A stretch of 64,000 nucleotides of DNA from DASYQD01 sp963837455 (GTDB lineage: Bacteria; Acidobacteriota; Thermoanaerobaculia; Multivoradales; JAIOJS01), in the NCBI GenBank assembly GCA_963837455.1, contig CAWINM010000010.1, positions 496,001 to 560,000 of the forward strand. Direction: 5' to 3'. Numbering within the stretch: the first letter of the stretch is position 1; each line of letters starts with the position of its first letter. The notes under the pieces are model-generated. The model worked only from the letters and a program-made list of their open reading frames with translations. It was not told the origin of the DNA and did no database searches. Below are positions 1-9,981 of the stretch, in pieces. A program made the translations under genes and the position numbers.

Positions 1-1060
1 GGCGGCGGCGCGGCAGATGCGCGCGAGCTCGAGGCGGTCGAGGCCGCGCCCGGGTCGAAGCGCGTGCAGGCGCCAGGCCGCTGTCGATGACGGCGGTGAC
101 CCGTCGACGGTGAGCGAGGTCTCGGCGACGTTGGTCGGCAGCACACCCGCCGCCGCCGCCCGCGGGCGCAGCGCGGCGTCCTGGGCGCCGGCGGCAGGTC
201 GCCGTGGAGCGGCACGAGCGGCGACGAGCCCGCGCGCCATGGCGAGCGGCCGCCGTCGCCTCGCCGGCGCGGCGGAGGCGGCGGCGCACGGCGCCGACGC
301 CGGAAGCACCCCGGACGGCGCCGACGTCGTCGATCGCCGGCGCCGTCGAGAAACGCCAGCACGCCGCCGGCGGCGCCGCCAGCGCCTGCCGCGCGCGCCA
401 GGCGGCCATTGCGGGTCGGGGCCGGGGACGGTGCTCGTTCCAGGTAGCGCACCGGTGACGGCGCCGCCGCGCTCGCGAGGTCAGCGACCGGCGCCGCCGA
501 GGTAGGTCGCCAGCGGGCCGGCGTCGAGCGTCGCCGACATCGCCACCAGCCGCAGATCGGGGCGCACCTGCTGCTGCACCCGCCGCGCCATCGCCAGGGC
601 GAGGTCGCCGTCCAGACGGCGCTCGTGGAACTCGTCGAAGACGAGCGACGCCGACGCCGTCGAGGAACGGGTCGGCGTGCAGCAGGCGCCCCAGCATCCC
701 CTCGGTCACAACCAGCAGGCGGGTGCGCGGCCCGGCCGCGCGTTCGAAGCGCACCTGGTAGCCGACCTCGGCGCCGGCTCCGCCGCCGCGCTCGCGCGGC
801 GATACGCGGCCGCCGCGCGAGCGGCGATCCGCCGCGGCTCGAGCGACGACGAGCCTGCTGTCGCCGGCGAGGCCGGCGTCGAGCAGCGCCGGCGGAACGC
901 GGGTCGTCTTGCCCGCCCCCGCGCGGCGCGCAGGACGAGGTTGCCGTCGGCGACGCGGGCGCGATCTGCGGCAGAAGCGGATCGATCGGCAGCGGTGCGG
1001 CGCCGCCGGGAAGGGGAGCGGACGACGACTCGGTGGCCGCGACGACCTCCGCCGCCGCCG
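1..1060 (-). CDS. hrpB: ATP-dependent helicase HrpB, 5' part, several frameshifts, runs off left edge
   Basis: Reading the minus strand and allowing single-base shifts gives the HrpB helicase core in order. It starts with LPIDPLLPQIA, the usual HrpB beginning, and a Walker A-like GAGKTTRVPPALLDAGL. It continues with TRLLVVTEGMLGRLL and VFDEFHERRLDGDLALAM (the DExH box, about 590-650). Then come RLVAMSATLDAGPLATYL (about 505-575) and, at the window edge, TSLTVDG, TAVIDSGLA and GLDRLELARICRAA. The C-terminal part lies outside the window. HrpB is a DExH-box helicase of poorly known function. No start codon could be fixed; the gene begins just after the stop of the response regulator. The breaks look like dropped bases: a missing C after GACGG, for example, restores VDGVTAV. 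I therefore favour sequencing error over a dead gene. Confidence 0.75.
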
Positions 1061-1861
1061 CTACGGCTCGAAGCGGTAGCCCACGCCGCGGACGGAGAGG
1101 ATGTGGCGCGGCCGCCAGGCGTTGTCCTCGAAGGCCTTGCGCAGGGCGACGATGACGTTGTCCACCACCCGGGTGTTGGGGTGGTTGGGCAGCTCCCACA
1201 CGTCGGCGAGCAGCTCGCGCCGGGTGACCACCTGGTGGGGCTTGGGCGAAGATCTTCATCACCGCCATCTCCTTGCGCGACAGCTCGACCTCGCCGGCGC
1301 GGGTCTTCGCCCGGTAAGCTCTGGAAGTCGACCCAGAAGTCGCCGAAGTCGAGCCGCGAGGAGCGCGGTGGCGGCTGGCGGAGCCTCGCCCGACGCCGCC
1401 TCGTCGAGGTCTCGGCGGTCGTCTCGCGGCCGGCGGTCGTCGCCGGCCCGGCGGCCGCGCTTCGCCCACGCTCGCCGGCGCAGCATGCCCCTCGACGCGC
1501 GCCAGCAGCTCGGCGAGGTCGAACGGCTTGACCAGGTAGTCGTCGGCCCCCAGCTTGAGGCCGTAGACCACGTCGTCCGGCTGGCTCGCGGGCGGTGAGG
1601 ATCAGGATGGGGGTGAAGTCGTCGCCGTCGCGCAGCGGCGGCAGACCTCGAAGCCGTCGACCTCGGGCAGGCGGACGTCGAGGAGCGATCAGGTCGTAGC
1701 GACCCTCGGGGCGCGCGCCAGCGCCTCGCGCGCCGTCGCGCGGCCAGCTCGACGGCGTAGCTGCTTGCGCTCGAGGTTGAGCAGCAGCCCCTCGGCGATC
1801 GCCTCCTCGTCCTCGACGACCAGGATGCGGCACGGGTGCGCCGCGGGCTCGGCGCGGTCAC
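1061..1861 (-). CDS. OmpR/PhoB-family response regulator, frameshifted
   Basis: Fragments in different minus-strand frames assemble into a response regulator. Near the start is ILVVEDEEAIAEGLLLNLER (acidic pocket), then TPILILTAR and GLKLGADDYLVKPFDLAELL (the conserved Lys). A winged-helix DNA-binding domain follows, with VVDNVIVALRKAFEDNAW and HILSVRGVGYRFEP before the TAG at 1061-1063. A GTG at 1859-1861 overlaps the kinase stop by four bases (GTGA), so translation is probably coupled to the histidine kinase. It should be phosphorylated by that kinase and act on DNA as a transcription factor; targets are unknown. At least four indels are needed for a continuous frame, which I attribute to sequence error because every domain is present in order. 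Confidence 0.75.
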
Positions 1862-2812
1862 GCCGCCGCTCCGCCAGCGCGGCAGCCGACGACGAAGCGG
1901 GTGCCCGGGCCGTCCCTCCTGGGAGGAGGCCTCACGTGCCGCGCATCTCGCGCACCAGCCCGGCGACGATCGACAGGCCGAGGCCGCTGCCGCGGCGGCG
2001 GCCGCGCGGTCGGGCGCCCGATCTGGTAGAAGCGGTCGAAGATACTGCGGCAGCTCCTTGCTTGCGGGATGCCGATGCCGTCGTCCTCGACCTCGATGCG
2101 CACACTGCGCCTCGTCGTCGTCGACCCGGCAGCGCACCTCGCCGCCGGGGTGCGAGAAGCGGGCGGCGTTGTCGAGCAGGTTGTCCATCACCCGCTGGAG
2201 GGCGTCGGCGGTGGCCAGCACGCGGGCACGCGGTGGCTGACCACCGCCAGCCGCACGCCCTGCGACTCGGCACGCGGGGCCGACCTCGTCGAAGTAGCCG
2301 GCGAAGAAGCGCCCGAGGTCGATCGGGCGTCGAGCGTCGAGCGGCTTCTTGCGCGGCGAGCAGGCGGCTGCTCTCCAGCACGTTGTCGATCAGGGTGGCC
2401 ATGCGGTCGGCCTGCTGGAGGACGAAGTCCAGCGAGCGCGCCGCGCGCCGGCGTCGAGGTCGGCCTGCTGCAGTGTCTGGGCGTGCAGCTTGATCGCCGC
2501 CAGCGGCGAGTGCAGCTCGTGGGTGACGTTGGAGACGAACTCCTCCTGCTTGAGCGAGTAGCGGCGCTCGGCGACGCTCTGGGCGAGCTGATAGGTGATG
2601 CCGGCGATGAGCAGGAAGAAGAGGCACGCAGCCGACGGCGAGGACGATCCAGTGGACCGCTCTCGGCGCGACGCCGACCCGGCTCGCCAGCGCGTTGACC
2701 CGCGACCGCCGAGCGCACGACGTAGACCACCCACACCACCAGCATGGCGATGGCCAACGCGCAGCGACAGCACGTAGGTGACGAGGATCGGCGAGCGCCG
2801 TTTGCGGCTCAC
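1858..2812 (-). CDS. Membrane sensor histidine kinase, frameshifted
   Basis: Partner of the response regulator that follows it. It begins at a GTG (2810-2812) with SRKRRSPILVTYVLSL. Two hydrophobic stretches follow, the second reading FFLLIAGITYQLAQSV, which brackets a short periplasmic region. Next is the HisKA dimerisation helix VTHELHSPLAAIKLHAQT, with the phospho-acceptor His in HELH. The HATPase domain follows, with EVEDDGIGIP (G1 box), IFDRFYQIGRP and GLGLSIVAGLVREM (G2 box), ending near GTRFVV and a TGA at 1858-1860. The usual family size is about 320-450 residues; this one is at the short end, so the sensor region is small. Several indels break the frame, as in the flanking genes. The signal sensed cannot be read from the sequence. 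Confidence 0.75.
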
Positions 2813-2974
2813 GGTGGCCGATGCTAGCCGACGTGGTGCCGGTAGACGGGATCCCCACGCTGCCAGGGGAACGGGAGGGCGGCCCCGAGAGGACCGACTC
2901 GACGCGGGTCGCCCGCAGCCCACCTGCCCGCGGCGTAGAATCGCCGCGCCTCGCCACCCTCGAAGGAGAGACCC

Positions 2975-3325
2975 ATGCCGAGACGGCGTCGCCTGACGAC
3001 CCCAGCCATCCTCGCCGGCCTCGCGCTCGGCTGCCTCGTCGCCTGCGTGCGACCCCTCCCCATTGCCGACGTCCGCCGGCAGAGCGAGATCCTGCAGGGC
3101 AAGCAGGTAACGGTCGAGGGGCAGGTGGTGAAGAGCGTCGAGCTGCCGCTCGTGCGCGACCACTACTATCAGCTCGATGACGGCAGCGGGCAGATCTGGG
3201 TGCAGACGACGCAGCCGACGCCGGACCGCGGCTCACGGGTCCGCGTTACCGGCACCGTCGGCCCCGGGCTCAAGGTGCCCGGGGTCGAGGTTGGGGTCGT
3301 GATCGTCGAGGCGCGCCGGCAGTAG
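2975..3325 (+). CDS. Small lipoprotein with a predicted OB-fold
   Basis: 116-residue protein with a basic N terminus, a hydrophobic segment and a lipobox LVAC (Cys24). It is therefore predicted to be cleaved, lipidated and membrane-anchored. The mature part is all-beta in character: VTVEGQVVKSVELPL, YYQLDDGSGQIWVQT and VRVTGTVGPGLKVPG. This strand/turn pattern, in particular the D-D-G-S-G-x-I-W-V core, resembles OB-fold domains of nucleic-acid-binding or YdeI/NirD-like type. A purine-rich ribosome-binding site (AAGGAGAG) sits just before the ATG, and a -10-like TAGAAT lies at 2936-2941. It stands alone between the divergent two-component genes and the hybrid kinase. The function is unknown; the OB-fold call is by pattern only. 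Confidence 0.7.
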   Translation: MPRRRRLTTPAILAGLALGCLVACVRPLPIADVRRQSEILQGKQVTVEGQVVKSVELPLVRDHYYQLDDGSGQIWVQTTQPTPDRGSRVRVTGTVGPGLKVPGVEVGVVIVEARRQ

Positions 3326-3334
3326 GCTCCTTCG

Positions 3335-3357
3335 CGGGCGCCACCGGCGCTCGCCCG
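3335..3357 (+). terminator. Possible intrinsic terminator after the OB-fold lipoprotein
   Basis: A CGGGCG (3335-3340) pairs with CGCCCG (3352-3357) around a loop that can itself pair partly. A pyrimidine-rich CCTTCTCTCT tract follows. It lies 10 nt past the lipoprotein stop. The U-tract is interrupted, so terminator strength is uncertain. Confidence 0.35.
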
Positions 3358-3389
3358 TGCCTTCTCTCTGCTAGTCTTGGCGCCAGCCG

Positions 3390-5643
<2,254 letters not shown>

Positions 5644-5663
<20 letters not shown>

Positions 5664-6111
5664 GCCAGAGGGCGGCGATGAGCGCCGCGAGCAGCAAGGC
5701 GCCGAGCGTCACGTTCAGCGTCGGCCCGGAGAGCGACAGCAGCGCGTGGGGTGGTGGCAGGGAGGGGAGACGGAACTGCCGCGCCAGCCGCGGCAGCAGG
5801 GCTACGGCGGTGCCGGCCGTGGCCGCGGCGGCGGCGTGGCGCGCCAGGCGCAGGGGTGCCAGTGCCCGCTCGGTGGAGGCGCGACGTCGCGCCGCGGCGG
5901 CGCGCCGCAGCAGCAGCTCGGGATCGGGGAGGCGCGTCTCGGCGGCGAAGGCGGCGGCGGTCTGCCGCAGTGCCGCGCCGCTGGCGGCGGCGGCGGCGCA
6001 CGCCGCGCAGCCGGCGGCATGGGTGGCGAGGGCCGCCGGCAGCTCGCCACGGCACGCCGCCGCGACGATCTCCCTCTCGCGCCGACAGGGGAGCAGGCTG
6101 GGGGGCCTCAT
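5644..6111 (-). CDS. Anti-sigma factor with zinc-finger-like HxxxCxxC motif
   Basis: 155 residues. The N-terminal domain contains HAAGCAAC (H-x3-C-x2-C), the signature of zf-HC2-type anti-sigma domains that hold ECF sigma factors. An Ala/Arg-rich linker follows. A single C-terminal membrane helix, LNVTLGALLLAALIAALWL, ends five residues before the stop, so almost nothing lies beyond it. The start overlaps the stop of the upstream sigma gene by four bases, the classic coupled sigma/anti-sigma arrangement. It should sequester that sigma factor at the membrane. The absence of an extracytoplasmic sensor domain suggests that another protein, perhaps the third gene of the operon, supplies the signal. 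The 3' end overlaps the convergent hybrid kinase by 20 nt. Confidence 0.75.
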
Positions 6112-6683
6112 GGCCGGGACTCCGCCGCGCTCACGCCGAGCTGCGCCGCCAGGCGGCGGCGCGCGCGGAACAGCAGCACCCGGACGCTGGCCGCGCCGAG
6201 GCCGAGGGCGGCCGCCACCTCGCGATGGCTCGCTCCCTCGACATGGGCGAGCCAGAGCAGCTGGCGGTCGCGCGGCTGCAGGCGGGCGAGCGCGCGCTGC
6301 ACGTCGAGGCGGGCGGCTCCGCCGGGGGATATTGTGGTGACCGCCGCGACGGCCGCCTCGTCGAGGCCCGCAGGCTCGGGGTGGCGCCGCCGGCGGCGCC
6401 AGTGATCGCGCAGCAGGTTGCTGGCGATGCGGTAGAGGTAGGCGCGCCGGCCGCCCTCCTCCTCGCCGGCGAGGTCGGCTCCGAGCAGGCGCAGGTAGCT
6501 CTCCTGCAGCAGGTCGTCGGCCACCGCCGCCTCACCGCAGGCCGCCCGCAGGTAGGACCAGAGTGGGCGGGCGGTGGCCGCGTAGAAGCTGCGGAACGCC
6601 CCCTCGTCGGGCCAGACGGCGGTCGCCGCGCCCGGCGCTGCGGGCAGGCTGAGCACGGCGGCGGCCTCCAGCGGCGCGGTCAT
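6108..6683 (-). CDS. ECF-type RNA polymerase sigma factor
   Basis: 191 residues. Region 2 shows LWSYLRAACGEAAVADDLLQ, ESYLRLL and YLYRIASNLLRDHWRRRRR (the -10-recognising helix). Region 4 shows LQPRDRQLLWLAHVEGASHR, REVAAALGLGAASVRVLLF and RARRRL (the helix-turn-helix that contacts the -35). Length and architecture are normal for an extracytoplasmic-function sigma factor. It overlaps the upstream membrane-protein gene by 4 nt and the downstream anti-sigma gene by 4 nt, so the three genes are one translational unit. The target promoters cannot be told from this window. Confidence 0.9.
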   Translation of the reverse strand: MTAPLEAAAVLSLPAAPGAATAVWPDEGAFRSFYAATARPLWSYLRAACGEAAVADDLLQESYLRLLGADLAGEEEGGRRAYLYRIASNLLRDHWRRRRRHPEPAGLDEAAVAAVTTISPGGAARLDVQRALARLQPRDRQLLWLAHVEGASHREVAAALGLGAASVRVLLFRARRRLAAQLGVSAAESRP

Positions 6684-7153
6684 GCCGCCGTGTCGTCCGC
6701 CGCGGGGCCCGCGGCGATGAGGCCGAGGCGGCGCGACAGCAGCCAGGAAGCGGCGGCGGAGACCAGGAATCCGAGCCCGACGGCGAGGGCCATGGTGCCG
6801 AGGAAGCCGAAGCCGCTGCGAGCGTCGTCGCCGTAGTGGCTGGCCTGGCTCAGCCCGAGCAGCGCGATCCCCACCGCCGCCATGATGATGCCCGTCTGCA
6901 CCGCGGCGAGGATGCGCTTGACCGGGTTGGGCGTCTCGACGTCGGAGGCGACGAGCAGCCTGCGACCGGCGTCGCTGCGCAGGTAGCCGAGCAGCTCGTC
7001 ACTCGAGCTGAAGCGGGTGACCAGGTCGCGATGGATTCCGGCGCGGGTCTCGGCGAGCTTGCGGCGGGTGTTGTTGTCCGAGAAGGTGCGGAGGATCCAG
7101 AACAGCACGGTGGCGAGACCGACGATGATGATGGCGGGAACCAGGTCCGACAT
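6680..7153 (-). CDS. Membrane protein of unknown function, first gene of a sigma/anti-sigma operon
   Basis: 157 residues with three hydrophobic helices. One is at the N terminus (LVPAIIIVGLATVLFWIL) and two are in the C-terminal half (TGIIMAAVGIALLGLSQA and GTMALAVGLGFLVSAAASWL). Between the first and second is a basic cytoplasmic-looking stretch with DNNTRRKLAETRAGIHRDLV and VTRFSSSDELLGYLRSDAGR. This general layout (DUF6249-like: helix, charged segment, two helices) is seen next to sigma/anti-sigma pairs in other bacteria, but I cannot name the family with certainty. A ribosome-binding site GGGAGG precedes the ATG. Its place as first gene, 4-nt overlapped with the sigma gene, suggests it modulates or senses for that pair. 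Confidence 0.7.
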   Translation of the reverse strand: MSDLVPAIIIVGLATVLFWILRTFSDNNTRRKLAETRAGIHRDLVTRFSSSDELLGYLRSDAGRRLLVASDVETPNPVKRILAAVQTGIIMAAVGIALLGLSQASHYGDDARSGFGFLGTMALAVGLGFLVSAAASWLLSRRLGLIAAGPAADDTAA

Positions 7154-7243
7154 GGGATGCGACCTCCCGGAGTGACGTGCGGTTGGGGGGCGCGGCCGGT
7201 TCGCCGGTCGCTCCGGAGGTAGAACGAAATCGGCGGCGAAAGG

Positions 7244-7894
7244 TTAACCCCGGGGCGCGAGGAACCACCGCAGAGCCAGGTCGGTGATGCGGGGGAGGGA
7301 AGGGAGGAGGTCGTGACCGTCCTCGACCACCTCGAGCTCGACCCCCGGGTGGCTGCTCGCGAAGGCCTCGCTCACCGCCAGCGGCACCACCCGGTCGTGA
7401 CGGCCGTGGACGATGAGCACCGGGCAGCGCGGCGAGGGCACCGCCGGCTGCCGGCGGGCGTCTGCCATCAGCTCCCAGTGCAGCCGCACCGGTACGCCGG
7501 CCGCGTCCGCGACCTCGTGCCAGCCCGTGCGCTCCCAGGCGCCCAGCTCGGCCGCCGAGATCAGGTGTTGCCAGCGGTGGGGAAGGTCGAGCCCCGGGGC
7601 GAGCAGCAGCAGGCAGCTCATTTGGCGCGGGTGCAGCTCGGCCCAGCGCGCTGCCACCCAGCCCCCCATGCTCGAGCCGATGAACCCCCACGGCGTGGCC
7701 CCCGGTCCGCCGGTGGCGGCGTCGAGCGCATCGACCGCCGCCAGCATGCCGCTGTAGGTGAGGCGCGCGAAGGAGGGCAGGTTGAGGTCCGGCAGGTGGA
7801 GGGCGGCGCCATGCGCCGCGAAGGCGTTCGCCAGCGCCACCCCCTTGCGGCTCCCCGGACCCGAGGCGAACCCGTGCAGGTAGGCGAGGCGCAC
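7244..7894 (-). CDS. YqiA/YcfP-family alpha/beta hydrolase (esterase)
   Basis: 216 residues. It opens with LAYLHGFASGPGSRKG, the hallmark of the YqiA/YcfP esterase branch. The nucleophile elbow GSSMGG follows (Ser75), then VLIVHGRHDRVVPLAVSE (acid Asp) and VEDGHDLLPSL (catalytic His near the C terminus). The length is normal for single-domain esterases of this family, which hydrolyse short-chain esters in vitro; the natural substrate is unknown. No signal peptide, so cytoplasmic. The TAA stop is inside TTAACCCCGGGG, 90 nt upstream of the next minus-strand gene. The cyclophilin gene upstream ends 42 nt before its ATG, so the two may be co-transcribed. Confidence 0.85.
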   Translation of the reverse strand: MRLAYLHGFASGPGSRKGVALANAFAAHGAALHLPDLNLPSFARLTYSGMLAAVDALDAATGGPGATPWGFIGSSMGGWVAARWAELHPRQMSCLLLLAPGLDLPHRWQHLISAAELGAWERTGWHEVADAAGVPVRLHWELMADARRQPAVPSPRCPVLIVHGRHDRVVPLAVSEAFASSHPGVELEVVEDGHDLLPSLPRITDLALRWFLAPRG

Positions 7895-7936
7895 GCGACC
7901 GCGATCAGCTGGCGGCCCGCCCCGGCGCCGGCAGCC

Positions 7937-8925
7937 TCATCGACCGTTCGCCGGTGGCGGCGGGGAGGGCGCCGGGCGCACCGGCAGCGGCACGTTGCAC
8001 AGCTCGATCCGTCCCACCGGGTCGAGGAACCACTCCTCGCGGCGGTTGCGGCGCGCCTCGACGAGCTTGGCGAAGGTGGGAGTGTCGGTGCGCAGCACCT
8101 CGAGCGGCACCCGCTCGGCCGGCGGCAGGTCGGCGGCGACGCGCACCGAGCGCAGCGGCACGTCCTGCTTGGGATCGGTGTAGAAGCCGAGCGGACCGCT
8201 GCCGCGCGGCAGCGTCGAGAGCAGCTCCATCCCCTGCACGACGCGTCCGAGGAGCGTCACGTTGCGGTCGAGGTGGCGCGGCGAGTGGCCGATGACCACG
8301 TAGAGCTCGGCGCCGTTGCCGGAGTCCTCGCCGTTGCCGCGCCCGGCGCCCACCATGGCGTAGCAGTGGGTGAGCCAGGCGCGATGGCTGCGCGGGTCGC
8401 GCGCCACCGGCAGGCCGTCGGAGAACCCCACCTGCGGCGCATAGACGTCGCCGTCGGGCAGCGGCGTGAACGGCAGGCCCTCGCTCGGCCGGTCGAGCTC
8501 GGCGTGGAGGCCTTCTGCGCGCTGCCGATCGGCCTCGCCTTGGCGGAGTCGTCGCCGTTGGGGTCCGCCCACTGCACGACATAGTTGTCCTGCGAGCGCA
8601 CCACCGCCAGGCCGTCGAAGTACGCCTCGCGCGCCAGCGCTTTGACGTTGGCCACATGATGGGGCGCGAAGGCCGGCGCCAGCTCGATCACCACCCGTCC
8701 CGCCGGCAGCTCGACGTAGAGCGTGTTCTCGGGGTCGAGCGGCCGCCAGTCGGAGGGCTGCGAGGCATCGAGGACGGCGGCCATGCCGACGGGCGGGGGA
8801 GGGGTAGGGGCGACGGCCGGCGGCGGTGATTCCGCGGCCGCCAGCCGCGAGCTGGCGCCAACGACAGCCGTCCCGAGGATCAGCGCCGAGATCGAGAGGC
8901 ACGCCGGCATCGAGCGGATCGTCAT
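7937..8925 (-). CDS. Secreted cyclophilin-type peptidyl-prolyl isomerase, one frameshift
   Basis: The N-terminal frame gives a signal peptide (SISALILGTAVVGASSRLAA), a proline-rich linker and VELPAGRVVIELAPAFAPHH, VANVKALAREAYFDGLAVVR and SQDNYVVQWADPNGD. These are the early strands and substrate loop of cyclophilins. Near 8510 the frame shifts (one G seems missing) and continues with PSEGLPFTPLPDGDVYAPQV, GFSDGLPVARDPRSHRAWLT, HCYAMVGAGRGNGEDSGNGA, ELYVVIGHSPRHLDRNVTLL and GRVVQGMELLSTLPRGSGPL, the C-terminal half. It would catalyse proline cis-trans isomerisation outside the cytoplasm. A C-terminal extension (about 60 residues, EVLRTDTPTFAKLVEARRNR) is longer than in minimal cyclophilins. 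Both halves are intact, so I treat the break as sequence error. Confidence 0.8.
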
Positions 8926-9061
8926 CCGCCGACACTAACATCGCGTAGGTGCGACCCCCGAGAGGCGGCGGCGCGGCTCGAGGGCTGCTGCTGGCGCTGC
9001 TGGCCCGGGTGCAGCGATCCTCGAATTCGGTCCTGGCTCCTGGAGCCTTGGTGCGCTCGGG

Positions 9062-9937
9062 TCAGGGGACCGATGCCCACAACCCAGGCGGGCAGTTGAT
9101 GCCGCGGACCACGGCTATTGTGGCTGGAGGCGGCGGTGTCAGTCGGGGCGGCGGTGTCAGTCGGTGGGGGTGCGTGTTCTGTGGTGGGTTCGGCAGCGCT
9201 GGCGTCGCGCTGGAGACGAGGCGCATGCGCTGTGCTGCGCTGACCGGGATGGCCGAGAGGTCGTTGTAGATCTTGACGTGCTCGTCCGGGTCGCTGGGCT
9301 GGCTGTTGCTGGGAACGTACAGGTCGTCTTCCGGCAGGTTCCCGACTCGCACCTCGATGGTGCCGTCGGCGTTGGGTTTGACCACCAGACTGCCGACGAC
9401 GTTGGACTTGTCTCGGAACGAAAGGGTCAGGTTGACCTCCTTGATCGCGAACGATTGACACACCTCCTCGGCGATGTGCCGTGCCGGGAGCTGCGAGCCC
9501 TCATAGCGCCACGCATAGTTCGGGTCCACCCAGGTCGCTGCTAGCAGACCTTGGGAGAGCCGCAGCCGGCCGGCGGTCCCCACGGTGCCGCCAAGGACAC
9601 TGCGCAGGATGCCGCCGCAACCCGCCTTGCCGGGCGGGCAGCCGTGCTCGAGCACCAAGATGTACTGGCGTAGCGAAGCCTCCTCGCTCAGCGCTCCCGA
9701 GGTGACGGTGCTGGCAATCGTGATCTCCTGCCTTTCGAGCGCGAATCCCGCGAGCCGGTCCTCGGGGTCCTTGGTGGAGAGCGGCGTAATGCCGTTGTAG
9801 CTCACCAGCGTGTCCTTCTCGATCATCACATGAGGAATGTGGGCGTGCATGGTCGCGTCGGGCACGATGAGGACGAAGAGGCCGCCTCTCGGAACGAAGC
9901 CGACGATTCCGGTGTAGATGAGATGCACTTCGGTCAC
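9062..9937 (-). CDS. Unknown protein encoded directly downstream of the CHAT protease
   Basis: About 291 residues. I start it at the GTG at 9935-9937 because GGGAGGAGA sits five bases upstream; a longer reading from 9961 has no such site. I recognise no named family. Visible features: a hydrophobic beta-rich start (VHLIYTGIVGFVPRGGLFVL), then HAHIPHVMIEKDTLVSYNG, a Cys-containing loop EHGCPPGKAGCGG, the segment WRYEGSQLPARHIAEEVCQS, and a strand-rich part around LVVKPNADGTIEVRVGNLPE. The last 45 residues are a Pro/Thr-rich low-complexity tail. There is no signal peptide. It follows the CHAT gene by 44 nt on the same strand, so it is a good candidate for that protease's substrate, regulator or target adaptor. 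Confidence 0.75.
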   Translation of the reverse strand: MTEVHLIYTGIVGFVPRGGLFVLIVPDATMHAHIPHVMIEKDTLVSYNGITPLSTKDPEDRLAGFALERQEITIASTVTSGALSEEASLRQYILVLEHGCPPGKAGCGGILRSVLGGTVGTAGRLRLSQGLLAATWVDPNYAWRYEGSQLPARHIAEEVCQSFAIKEVNLTLSFRDKSNVVGSLVVKPNADGTIEVRVGNLPEDDLYVPSNSQPSDPDEHVKIYNDLSAIPVSAAQRMRLVSSATPALPNPPQNTHPHRLTPPPRLTPPPPATIAVVRGINCPPGLWASVP

Positions 9938-9981
9938 GTTCTCCTCCCTTCTCCTCGGCATGAGCTGCCGATCGCCTGACG

